A model generated the notes under the pieces. That model ran no database searches. It saw only the letters and a list, made by a program, of their open reading frames with translations, and was not told the DNA's origin. Made by a program: the position numbers and the translations under genes. From Gloeocapsa sp. PCC 7428 (GTDB lineage: Bacteria; Cyanobacteriota; Cyanobacteriia; Cyanobacteriales; Chroococcidiopsidaceae): a DNA stretch of 64,000 nt. This document shows, one piece after another, positions 18,645-26,951 of this stretch (the first letter of the stretch is position 1; every line of letters begins with the position of its first letter). The stretch spans positions 62,001 through 126,000 of the forward strand of contig NC_020051.1 in NCBI RefSeq assembly GCF_000317555.1, read 5' to 3'.

Positions 18645-19223
18645 TCACGGAGCTAGCCCGTTCCACAACACCGCGATCGCATCAGAAATAGCACGATCAG
18701 TATCAATGGGTTGATGAGCACCAATGGTTTCAGACAAAACTAAATTGTGTAAGTGCGAAAGTAAAACTGTTGCTGTTACCGCAGCATTATCTGTATAGAT
18801 TCGCCCTAGATTTAACTCAGCAGTCAAATATTCTGTTAACTCATTTCCGATTTGCATCGCAGGCATCGTATGATGTTGCAAAAAAGTTTGCATATTAAAG
18901 GATGGATGACTGATGAGAGATAAAAAGACTGGCATCACCTCACGGAAGTAGGAAACAATCTGCAAGCTAATTAATTTGAGGTTTGTCGTTACTTGTTTCT
19001 TACCAGGTTGAACGTTGAACATTACCTCAAGTTGCGCTTCTGGCAGCACCATCGCGGCAAAGAACAGCTCCTCTTTCGTACCAAATCGCTGGAAAATAAC
19101 GGCTTCAGAGATCCCTACCATTTTAGCAAGCGTCCGTGTCGAAGCTTTCGCTCCTTCTTTGATGAAGAGCGATCGCGCCACAGCAAGAATTTCTTCATCT
19201 GTGATGGTTTTATTGCGAGGCAT
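18645..19223 (-). CDS. TetR/AcrR-family transcriptional regulator
   Basis: About 192 residues. The N-terminal TetR helix-turn-helix is clear: ITDEEILAVARSLFIKEG, then TRTLAKMVGISEAVIFQRFGTKEELFFAAM. The C-terminal ligand-binding half is hydrophobic and unspecific. I chose ATG 19223 (MPRNKTITDEE); the frame can extend to a TTG at 19253 but that adds residues not typical of the family. It may regulate the azoR/sigma cluster downstream on the same strand or another efflux gene; no operator is evident beyond a perfect 10-bp inverted repeat at 19393-19433. Confidence 0.88.
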   Translation of the reverse strand: MPRNKTITDEEILAVARSLFIKEGAKASTRTLAKMVGISEAVIFQRFGTKEELFFAAMVLPEAQLEVMFNVQPGKKQVTTNLKLISLQIVSYFREVMPVFLSLISHPSFNMQTFLQHHTMPAMQIGNELTEYLTAELNLGRIYTDNAAVTATVLLSHLHNLVLSETIGAHQPIDTDRAISDAIAVLWNGLAP

Positions 19224-19392
19224 TGAGTTTACAGCGAGTTTTAGACTGTTCAAGTAAGTTTTTGCACAATGTTTGTATTCTCCTTTTCACAAAAGGATGC
19301 CGTGTTCTCGGCGAATTTCAAGAATGGATTGTTCCTTAAGTTTGGAGAGATTCTCAACAGCTAGCTTCTTTTTCATACGTAAGCTCTTGAAG

Positions 19393-19433
19393 ATGATACC
19401 AATGATACGGCGGAAATGGAAGGTTGGTATCAT
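19393..19433. repeat. Perfect 10-bp inverted repeat upstream of the TetR gene
   Basis: ATGATACCAA (19393-19402) and TTGGTATCAT (19424-19433) are exact reverse complements separated by 21 bp. It lies in the non-coding stretch 19224-19780, which otherwise shows no supported gene. Could be a regulator-binding dyad or a weak hairpin. Confidence 0.5.
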
Positions 19434-19780
19434 ATGGTGCAACTAGGTTAAATTCTATATTTTACGCCATTTTTGTGACTGAAGGATAAAAAATACAAAT
19501 CAACTATTTTGCCTAGTTTAATCCCTTTTAGGCAATGTTTTTATAATCCAAGACGTAGCTATAATGCTTTGAGTTATATGTTTTGATATGTACCCACTTC
19601 TGTTTTGGGCAATGTTTTTTTGATAGATGCGATCAAGAAAAACATTTATGTAACAAAACAATAGCTCTCTAAAACAATTCTTTAAAGTAAACAACAACAA
19701 CTTGACCACGAAAATCTTACATCGTAGAATCAACTCCACAAGCTTTTCTACAAAATAAACAACTTCTACAAAGAAGCTTG

Positions 19781-20086
19781 ATGTGTAAAGCAGGGTTGAT
19801 TCCAATGCAGAGAAGAAAAATTTTAATTGCAGCCAAAACTTATCCATCAATAAGTACGAAGTACAAAGAGACAGTTTGTACTGCAGGGATTTTATTAGAC
19901 GATAACGAAAAGCCTTTGCAGTGGATTCGGATTTATCCAATTCGTTCTCGTGAGTTAGAAGTAGATCAGCGCTTTCCTAAATGGGGAATCATTAGTGCTG
20001 AGATTGAGAAAAATGATAAAGACTATAGAGAAGAAAGCTTTCGGATTAATGATAGCTCAATAGAATTAGTTAGAGCTTGTTTTTAA
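19781..20086 (+). CDS. Hypothetical protein, probably 3'-truncated
   Basis: Short frame whose core MQRRKILIAAKTYPSIS..., CTAGILLDDNEKPLQWIRIYPI reads as the N-terminal region of a longer conserved protein, but it ends abruptly after SIELVRACF in a TAA followed by AT-rich non-coding DNA. I do not recognise the family with confidence. Start could be ATG 19781 or, better fitting the core, ATG 19805. Its base composition is AT-rich like the following SLATT gene, unlike the metal genes on either side, suggesting a separately acquired segment. Confidence 0.4.
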   Translation: MCKAGLIPMQRRKILIAAKTYPSISTKYKETVCTAGILLDDNEKPLQWIRIYPIRSRELEVDQRFPKWGIISAEIEKNDKDYREESFRINDSSIELVRACF

Positions 20087-20747
20087 ACAATTATGAATTG
20101 TTCTGTTTAAGCTTCGCTAAGCGACGCAACATGCTGGGAATCATTGTAACATTGCTCGAACAGGTATTATCTATCAACTCATAATTATCTACCTGCCATT
20201 AACAGCAAAAATGAGTATATTTTTCAATTTTAAACTAGCTATTCCCCCTCAATCCGAGAACTAATTTAAAAAGAGATATTTTACAACCTTAAAGTCACGG
20301 ATCTTGGCTCAATGCCTACTAGTTTAAATCAATAGTAGCTCAAAATACTTCTTAGGTGTTGGAATCAATAAAATAATCTGCCATTTCCTCTATTATAGGT
20401 AGCGCTTAGTACTAGTAGACTTAACCTTGGTTCTAGAGTGTTCACTTTCCTATACTGTCCACCTAGTTTTTATAGGCATATAGTGCAGATTAGAATTGAG
20501 AAGAGAATACATTAGTAAATCTCCTAAACCTTTAGATATTGACATGATTTTAAGTGAATGTTAGAAATATAGAAACTGTAATAAATTCTATATTAGTTAA
20601 ACTAGCTGTCAAGTTAACTATAAATAGTTTTTATGCGCTACAAATGACCTTTCAAAAACTTTATAAAGTAAGTTATTAGTTAACGTAACCTTTTCAAATA
20701 TACTAACTAAGCTATTGATTTAACAGTTTTTAACTGTTTCTTAAACC
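20087..20747. other. AT-rich non-coding stretch
   Basis: About 660 bp without a supported gene, strongly AT-rich, with stop codons in all frames. It separates the truncated gene from the SLATT gene. It may hold decayed sequence from the truncated upstream gene, but I could not recognise any protein in it. Confidence 0.5.
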
Positions 20748-21239
20748 ATGGCTAATAACCAAGAGATTGTTAAAGAAGTATTAGATTTAGAAAATAATTC
20801 TAGACTTGTTAAAACTGCACACTTTAATGCTGCTCAAACAAAACAGAATCTACATAAAATAATAGGCTTATCGATTATTATAGTTAATATCATAATATTT
20901 TCTCCTTTACTCGATTTAATTACACCTAAATATTCGGCAGTTAGCATAAAGCTTTTAGCTATTATTGGAGCATCGTTAGCAGGAATCCAAACACTTTTTA
21001 ATTTTCAAAAAGAGGCAGATATGCACCTAAGTGCTGGAAATATATATGCAAGTATTTATCATAGAATTGGAATGCTTCTAGCTAAATACCGAGACGGTAT
21101 ATTGACTCCAGCTAATTTTGTTGAAGAGTCTGAAACATTGCAACAAGAGTACCTCAAAGCAAATAAAAGCTTTGAATTATGTATTCCATCCAACAAAGAT
21201 TACGAATGTGCAAGAAACTCACTTAAAAAACGTAGTTAG
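20748..21239 (+). CDS. SLATT-domain two-helix membrane protein
   Basis: 163 residues. An N-terminal soluble helix (RLVKTAHFNAAQ) is followed by two membrane helices (~38-56 and ~64-85) and a C-terminal helical region with EADMHLSAGNIYASIYHRIGML. This two-TM plus flanking-helix pattern fits the SLATT (SMODS and SLOG-associating two-TM) superfamily, proposed pore-forming effectors in nucleotide-signalled defence. No SMODS/CD-NTase, SLOG or other sensor gene is adjacent in the window; the next intact gene downstream is at 22002. It could therefore be an orphan, or act with the cassette at 22002-24315. No clear ribosome site before ATG 20748. Confidence 0.7.
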   Translation: MANNQEIVKEVLDLENNSRLVKTAHFNAAQTKQNLHKIIGLSIIIVNIIIFSPLLDLITPKYSAVSIKLLAIIGASLAGIQTLFNFQKEADMHLSAGNIYASIYHRIGMLLAKYRDGILTPANFVEESETLQQEYLKANKSFELCIPSNKDYECARNSLKKRS

Positions 21240-21545
21240 TAGTAGTTATATTTTTAATTTGACTTGGTATTATCGCTGTAATTAAGCATAAAAGCATCAA
21301 GTATGCTGCCATATAATGTTTTTACATTGCTAGAAACCGGAACTGTGTAAACTTTTGTGTGTTTGAATGGATGGTAACTAAAGCTAGTCATATCAGGTCT
21401 TCCAACGACTCAATTGCTTAATGAAACTTTCTCTAGCATTACGTCTGTTAAGTGTTGAATACTTATAACTTATTTACAAACCACTTTATACTCACCTCGT
21501 TTGACATACTTTTTGCCCTTACTGGCTAACAGCATCGGATTAAAC

Positions 21546-21607
21546 AAGGTTTTGGTACTTTGTAGAAAGTACTAATAAGGTTTTGGTACTTTGTAGAAAG
21601 TACTAAT
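21546..21607. repeat. Two exact tandem copies of a 31-bp hairpin unit
   Basis: Units 21546-21576 and 21577-21607 are identical. Each contains GTACTTT-GTAG-AAAGTAC, a perfect 7-bp stem with a 4-nt loop. The surrounding 21240-22001 has no supported gene. Two tandem hairpins could be a termination, recombination or RNA feature; two copies are too few for a CRISPR array. Confidence 0.8.
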
Positions 21608-21700
21608 GAAGTAAAACATTTGTTTAAAGGGAGTATTGACGATTTAGCTATAGATAAAATATCGGGGTGTAGTTTATATTTTAGAGAGCGCAGGATTTTT

Positions 21701-21782
21701 GGAATCTGATTGCTGTATTGACTGCACAGCAACAGTTTTAGCGACAGGTTGCTCCTGGTGACACCAACCTTCTATTTAGGCG
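21701..21782. repeat. Left copy of an ~82-bp imperfect direct repeat
   Basis: Aligns without gaps to 24523-24604 with about 80% identity by eye; shared blocks include GACAGGTTGC, TGGTGACAC and CTGTATTGA. The two copies bracket the three genes at 22002-24315 in the same orientation. In one minus-strand frame both read as a similar peptide (RRxVSPxATCR...NTAI), so they may be remnants of one small gene or element end. Confidence 0.7.
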
Positions 21783-22001
21783 AGTTTGGAGGAATGGGCG
21801 ATCACAGTAAAGAATATCAGTCTCTGAAAGCCAACTATAGCAACGGTTTTAAACCGTTTAGCACTTATTGCAGCTTCTTTAGCCTTACGCCAATACGGGT
21901 GAATTCCCCCTTGCAAAGAGCGCCTACTTATATGTACACTTAAATGTAAGCTTTTGTGTAAACTTTTTGTTTGACACCATTATAGTAATGAGCCTTAACT
22001 C

Positions 22002-22775
22002 ATGAGTAAACTCTCTAAACCGCCTCTATTTATGGTGCTGTGTCAAGTGAACTTTGTCACAGTGCTTAAGATGGCAAATTTCATTCAGGACATCCAAGAA
22101 AGTCTTCGCAAGAAAGGCTTTCCCATCTATGAAGAGGAGATAATTCAGGAGTTTATTATCGCCAAAAGCCAAATACACCCAGAAGTAGCTGAAAAGAAAC
22201 GGTGGGTTTTTAGTGATATCAAAAGAAAGCAATGCGTCATCCTATCAACCGACTCGGTTGTGTTGGAAACTATTTGTTATGAGGAACTTGAAACTTTTAT
22301 CAAAACTTTTGAGGGGGTGCTTGAAACAATTCAAGTTACAGCAAGTCCTGAATTTGCCGTAAGAATTGGACTACGATACATTGATATTATTAAGAGCGAT
22401 CAATCTGCTTCTCTAAATGAACTAATCCAAGAAGGACTTCGTGGTTTTGCCTTTGATCGAGTTTCTGGGCTTTCAAAACCAGAATCAACTTCCTTAACAA
22501 AAACTGAAACACCTATTGGTGGCATTCTTGTTGTGCGTACAATGTTTAATTCTGATAATGTCGTACTTCCTCAAGATCTGGCGACGTCTAAGCTCAAGTT
22601 TGATTTACCAGAAACTAATGATAATTCGATTACATTAGATATTGATCACTTTGCCGAACTTAACATCGACTTTAAGTCTGATGAAGTGCTTCAGACAATC
22701 AGAAAATTGCATACCTATACTAGCGAAGCATTTAAAGTTGCTGTCACACCTAAAGCACTTGAACAGTGGAAGTGA
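22002..22775 (+). CDS. TIGR04255-family protein
   Basis: 257 residues with the typical opening PPLFMVLCQVNFVTVLKM...FIQDIQESLRKKGFP and the central pattern EFAVRIGLRYIDII...ELI, which match the sporadically distributed TIGR04255 family of unknown function. Cytoplasmic, with no signal or membrane segments. It is the first gene of a tight three-gene run (20 bp then 14 bp gaps). ATG 22002 is used since the N-terminal PPL motif lies just after it. Members are known mostly from accessory DNA; function not established. Confidence 0.72.
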   Translation: MSKLSKPPLFMVLCQVNFVTVLKMANFIQDIQESLRKKGFPIYEEEIIQEFIIAKSQIHPEVAEKKRWVFSDIKRKQCVILSTDSVVLETICYEELETFIKTFEGVLETIQVTASPEFAVRIGLRYIDIIKSDQSASLNELIQEGLRGFAFDRVSGLSKPESTSLTKTETPIGGILVVRTMFNSDNVVLPQDLATSKLKFDLPETNDNSITLDIDHFAELNIDFKSDEVLQTIRKLHTYTSEAFKVAVTPKALEQWK

Positions 22776-22795
22776 AATAATTTTCAAGGAGAAAA

Positions 22796-23476
22796 ATGGC
22801 TTGTATCAGTTCCGAATACCTATTAAACAGTTCATATACTCCTACGGGAAGCGATCGAGGAATTCCCGTTCCACCCTCTGAGGATTCTCTCTCTTTGGAT
22901 ACTTTGGATGTCATTAAATCTGACAATACCAAATATTTTACTAAGAATTCTTTTATTACTAAGTCTTTTAGGACTGGCGAGAGGCTTAATTTTCTTTATC
23001 ATATAGTGTCTACTCGTTTAAAAGAGCAAAATTGTTTTAAACATGTACCATTACAGAGACAAAGAGTCTGTTCTACCGATATAGAACTGCTTTCCTTCCA
23101 AGAGCAACTTACAGCTATTAAACAAAACCTTTCACTTACTAACAGCGAACTTGCTAAAGTACTCGATGTTTCTCGTACAACACTTTATAAATGGATGGAA
23201 GGCATAGAACCACATGATACAAATAGAGAAAGAGTTTACACTTTCTATCAGCTTGCTTGTTACTGGAGAGATCTTTCAGCAAATCCTCTTGGCATCTATG
23301 TCAAGCAAAGAAATCAACAAGGGTATTCGCTCTTTCATCTAATGTCCCAGAAATCTGTACCCGTGAATGACGTAAAGGAACTCATGGCTATTGTGGCTCT
23401 TAGGCGTGAGCGGGAGCGTACTTCTCAGTCTCTATATGAAATGCGAAGAGACAAATTAAAAAAGGAAGTGAAGTAG
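22796..23476 (+). CDS. XRE-type helix-turn-helix protein
   Basis: 226 residues. An N-terminal ~95-residue region of unknown fold (rich in Ser/Thr/Asp) precedes a clear helix-turn-helix at ~103-137: LTAIKQNLSLTNSELAKVLDVSRTTLYKWMEG. The C-terminal ~85 residues include a segment NPLGIYVKQRNQQGYSLFHLMSQK and a basic end RRDKLKKEVK. The AAGGAG 6 bases before ATG 22796 supports the start. It probably regulates the three-gene cassette or acts as its DNA-binding partner; the long extensions on both sides are unlike a simple antitoxin. Confidence 0.7.
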   Translation: MACISSEYLLNSSYTPTGSDRGIPVPPSEDSLSLDTLDVIKSDNTKYFTKNSFITKSFRTGERLNFLYHIVSTRLKEQNCFKHVPLQRQRVCSTDIELLSFQEQLTAIKQNLSLTNSELAKVLDVSRTTLYKWMEGIEPHDTNRERVYTFYQLACYWRDLSANPLGIYVKQRNQQGYSLFHLMSQKSVPVNDVKELMAIVALRRERERTSQSLYEMRRDKLKKEVK

Positions 23477-23490
23477 AGATTTAGCAGAGT

Positions 23491-24315
23491 ATGAAACTTT
23501 CTGCCGAGGATGCTTCAGATATTAAAGATCGTGGTTGGCGACAAGGAGCATTCCTTTCTCCAGAACTCGTTAACAAAGTTAAAATCAGCAATAATATTGC
23601 CCGCGATTCATTAGAACATCTCATGATCCTTTCTCATGATTGTGATGTTACTAACCCGAAGTTTGAGGCGGAGCCAACAGTCGAGCTTATAGGTGCAATA
23701 GTTGATGAAAAGGATGGCAACAAGCAGCACGGTAAATCACCAAGAGTCTATCAATTTGAGTATAGTGGTGAATATTACACTTTGAATATTCATCAACGTT
23801 ATTTTGTTAGTAGGCAAATTCTTTGTCATGAAGATCCCCATTTTCAGCTAAATCCTAGAGAGTGCGAAAAGATTCAAAGGTGGACAGCTCGACGGTATTT
23901 TCGTCAAGGATTTCCTGATGAATTTAACCGCAGAATTCAACCTCTGTTTGATCGCGGTAAAATACGTAAGCTTATGAAGAAGCACGGCGATCTGTTTTAC
24001 GGCATCTACATAGATATTGGCGACCACGTTGAAATGGAACCAGATGAAGCATATGAAATTACCATTTGGGCTGTGATGGATGATGCATCGTTTGATGATG
24101 AACAGAAGAAAAAGCAGGGAGATGATGTTTTTCAAACCCTTTTAAAGGAAATAGGAACCCTAAAGGAACACAAAATATTTTTAAGAGAAGGTGAGAATGT
24201 TCTCAAGGCAGCGTATGAGGTAACACTTTCTGATATGGATCTGCTTAAACGTTGGGATTTTGACGATCTAAGTTTCAAGGGTGATAACATTAATCATCTA
24301 CAGCATCCTTATTAA
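23491..24315 (+). CDS. Hypothetical protein with SHDCD motif, third gene of cassette
   Basis: 274 residues, cytoplasmic, not recognised. N-terminal half contains HLMILSHDCDVTNP (S48-H49-D50-C51-D52), a cluster of residues suited to metal binding or catalysis, followed by beta-rich sequence and a helical region KIQRWTARRYFRQGFPDEFNRRIQPLF. C-terminal half is highly charged. It lies 14 bp after the HTH gene, so it is likely co-transcribed and a functional partner. An enzyme or effector role is possible but not shown. Confidence 0.6.
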   Translation: MKLSAEDASDIKDRGWRQGAFLSPELVNKVKISNNIARDSLEHLMILSHDCDVTNPKFEAEPTVELIGAIVDEKDGNKQHGKSPRVYQFEYSGEYYTLNIHQRYFVSRQILCHEDPHFQLNPRECEKIQRWTARRYFRQGFPDEFNRRIQPLFDRGKIRKLMKKHGDLFYGIYIDIGDHVEMEPDEAYEITIWAVMDDASFDDEQKKKQGDDVFQTLLKEIGTLKEHKIFLREGENVLKAAYEVTLSDMDLLKRWDFDDLSFKGDNINHLQHPY

Positions 24316-25158
24316 TTATTAAATAGCTACGTGTATACCTAAATATAGGGTTCGTACGATATGGTACAGCCTATCTCTGAACCATTATTTTATAAAGGAT
24401 ACAGAGTTCGAGTTCCAAATTTAAGCAATTGCTTTAATATAAGTTACACAAATATTTCTTTAAAGTCGCTTCATAGGAAAAAAACATTTATAAAATTATA
24501 TCTAAGTGAGCGCTATTACTTGAGAATCAGATGGCTGTATTGATTGCACAGTAAGGGTTACATCGACAGGTTGCACTTGGTGACACGAACCTTCGATCTA
24601 CGCCGATACGTGGAAGGCAGAAAAACCATGTGCTTAGCAATTTGAGGTGCCTAATGCTAGACAAGACAATGCGGTGCTGTTGGGTAGCGACTGTGCGATG
24701 CATCTCGCCAATGTCTGCTGTTGTGGCAAAGAGCATCCAGACATGTGCAGCAATTTCATCTTCCAGAGAAGTACGCAGTTAAACAAGATATGTACAGTAT
24801 CATGCTGGTCAAATATGTGTAGGACTTCTGCTGGCAATTTGTCTGCCATGTTGCCCTCTTGCTCTAATGCACGTAATTCCTGAATTGCTCTGCTTAGAGC
24901 TATTGAATCATCAAAACATTTATTCATTTTATGCTTCTATACAGAACGACATTTTAAAGATCAACAAAACGATCCTACAATGGCTTGCTTATGTAAGCAA
25001 GTGCTTACTCATTTATAAGCTACATCTAAATTGCTGTCTTTGCCAAAGCCCCAATCTGCTAAACAGCCAAATGAAACTTCTCTAAGGAATTTTCATTATT
25101 GAGAGTTACTCTTGGAGCCAACCCTCGAATCCCTGTCTCTACAAACAAGATTTTTTTT
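24316..25158. other. Non-coding stretch after the cassette
   Basis: About 840 bp without a gene I can support. It contains the right copy of the direct repeat (24523-24604). A minus-strand 97-codon frame at 24634-24927 has no recognisable motif and a Cys/Leu-rich tail, so it is not called. Confidence 0.5.
24523..24604. repeat. Right copy of the ~82-bp imperfect direct repeat
   Basis: Partner of 21701-21782, same orientation, about 80% identical without gaps. It lies 208 bp after the stop of the third cassette gene. Confidence 0.7.
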
Positions 25159-26547
25159 CTAATCATGTTCATAATCATAATGATGCTGTAATCCAGAGTA
25201 GGCATGGGCATGACGAAGTGAGCTGTGTTGATGGGGATGCCTGTGAGGTTCTGTTACTAAAATGCTGGGATGATGCTCATGTCGGTGATGTTCATCGTGA
25301 GTATGTTCGTGCTCATGCCAATAGCTTTTATGGACGTACTTCTGTTCTTTCGGCGAAAGAGTCAGTTGAATCATCACGAGAAGAACTAAACCAATCAAAC
25401 TACCGTAGAGAAAAGATATATCTTCTCGATGACTACCCAACCAGCCTGCTAGAGGATAGGAAAATAACCACCATAAATGGCTCCAGGCAAACTGGGCACC
25501 ATAGACTCGCCCTTGAAATTCGGTTGGGGTGCGGTCAGCAATCAACGTCTGAGCAGACACATTCACTAACGTTTGTCCTGCCCCCGCTACTAACCACAGC
25601 ACTAAAAGAAATGGGAGTTTAACGTAACTGGCAGGGAGGAGCGCGGTCGTAATTAAGCTGGCTCCTAGCAAAATAATCGTTGTGCGCGTCCAATGCTGTC
25701 CTAACGATCCAACAGCAGCAGCAGCAAGAGTTGCTCCAATACCAAATGCACCCATTACCCAACCGTACTGTACACTACCTAGCTTGAGCACACCCTGTAC
25801 ATAGCCCACAGTATTGACTAGAATCATGGCTCCTGTCACAGAAGTCACCAGTTGCATTGCTAACGCATATCGCAAATATCGATTGGCAAATAGGCGAGTT
25901 GTTCCTGCCTGAATGTCTTGCCATGTTCGACCTGATGAGCGGTTTTGAGCGGCTGCTTGTTCAACTCGCAGTTGGCCAGGCAATGTGATAATTAAAATCG
26001 CAGCGATTAGAAATGTGAAGGCATCTAGAAAAAAGACTTGCCTTGCTCCAACAAAGGCTGCGATCGCGCCTGCAATTCCTGGACCCAGAACGCCCAGGAG
26101 TTGAAAGGTAGCACTAGAAAGGGCGATCGCCTGGGGATAGTCCTCTTGCCCTGTCACTAGCGGAATCGTTGCTTGATAGGTTGGCGTGAAGAATGCGTAA
26201 AAGACATTTAAAGCAAAGACGATTGCATAAATCTGCCAAACTGCATTCACAAATGGCAGTAAGCTGACGATTCCCATCCGTGCCAAGTGAGTTGTCACAA
26301 GGATAGTTTTGCGATCAAGGCGATCGGCAAGCACCCCAGCAAATGGCGACAACAGAACAAAGGCAGTAACTCGTAAAGTCAAGGCTCCTGACAGCACAAC
26401 GGCTGAATTATTGCCAGCCTCCTCAAATGCCAGCAATGCTAACCCTAACCAGGTGAGCGCATCCCCTAGTAAATTGGTCACTTGTGCTGTATATAGACGA
26501 GCAAAAATTGGGTTTCGGAGACTCCGGAGCAGTTGGAAGGTCTGCAT
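25159..26547 (-). CDS. MFS metal exporter with His-rich C-terminal tail, NrsD-like
   Basis: 462-residue major facilitator (MFS_3/EntS-like) protein with twelve membrane helices; LFARLYTAQVTNLLGDALTW-type opening and the loop motif ADRLDRKTIL are typical. The last ~59 residues are an extraordinary cytoplasmic tail with about 19 histidines (HEHEHTHDEHHRHEHH, then HRHPHQH and HAHAY). In Synechocystis the nickel operon nrsBACD ends with NrsD, an MFS protein with a His-rich C-terminus, so this is the likely counterpart of the NrsRS/RND genes 9 kb to the left. It is alone here and separated by the AT-rich accessory segment. The next 400 bp upstream (26548-26951) hold no gene. Confidence 0.85.
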   Translation of the reverse strand: MQTFQLLRSLRNPIFARLYTAQVTNLLGDALTWLGLALLAFEEAGNNSAVVLSGALTLRVTAFVLLSPFAGVLADRLDRKTILVTTHLARMGIVSLLPFVNAVWQIYAIVFALNVFYAFFTPTYQATIPLVTGQEDYPQAIALSSATFQLLGVLGPGIAGAIAAFVGARQVFFLDAFTFLIAAILIITLPGQLRVEQAAAQNRSSGRTWQDIQAGTTRLFANRYLRYALAMQLVTSVTGAMILVNTVGYVQGVLKLGSVQYGWVMGAFGIGATLAAAAVGSLGQHWTRTTIILLGASLITTALLPASYVKLPFLLVLWLVAGAGQTLVNVSAQTLIADRTPTEFQGRVYGAQFAWSHLWWLFSYPLAGWLGSHREDISFLYGSLIGLVLLVMIQLTLSPKEQKYVHKSYWHEHEHTHDEHHRHEHHPSILVTEPHRHPHQHSSLRHAHAYSGLQHHYDYEHD

Positions 26548-26951
26548 AATTCTGGTTTGTAAAATTTTAGAAGTATGCCCCCAGGGGGGATATGCTGTAT
26601 TTACTAAACTAGCAAAAATTTTAGTAAGACTTTATGAAGCATTATGGTTCTTAATGGTTTTCGTTTGGCAAATCCAACATTGCTCAATTACAATGCAAAT
26701 CAGAGGTTTAGAGCTTTGAGAAATTAACGAGATGTGAGGCGATCGCTCCCTATTTTGCTATCGAAGAAAAACTTGGGTTTGTATTGCTGTTGGAGTAAGT
26801 CAACGCAGCATTTCCAAAGCCGCCCAAAGCGGTCAACTGCACGATCGAGCCATTGCTATATTAAATTGCTATATTAAACAGACCTCCTCCATCAGGTGCA
26901 TTGCCTGTTAGAAGCCAGTCCCATGCTCATGAAATTTCTGTGTTTTAGCTC
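26548..26951. other. Non-coding stretch upstream of the His-tailed MFS gene
   Basis: About 400 bp with no supported gene. It includes a CCCCCAGGGGGG run near 26578-26590 that could be part of a metal-regulated promoter for the MFS gene, and a short tandem TTGCTATATTAAA duplication near 26852-26878. Confidence 0.4.

Noticed and set aside
21546-21607. Tandem repeats as a CRISPR array
   Set aside because: Only two directly abutting units, no spacers and no cas genes.
24634-24927. 97-codon minus-strand frame after the cassette
   Set aside because: Unrecognised, no ribosome site that I can support; left as non-coding.
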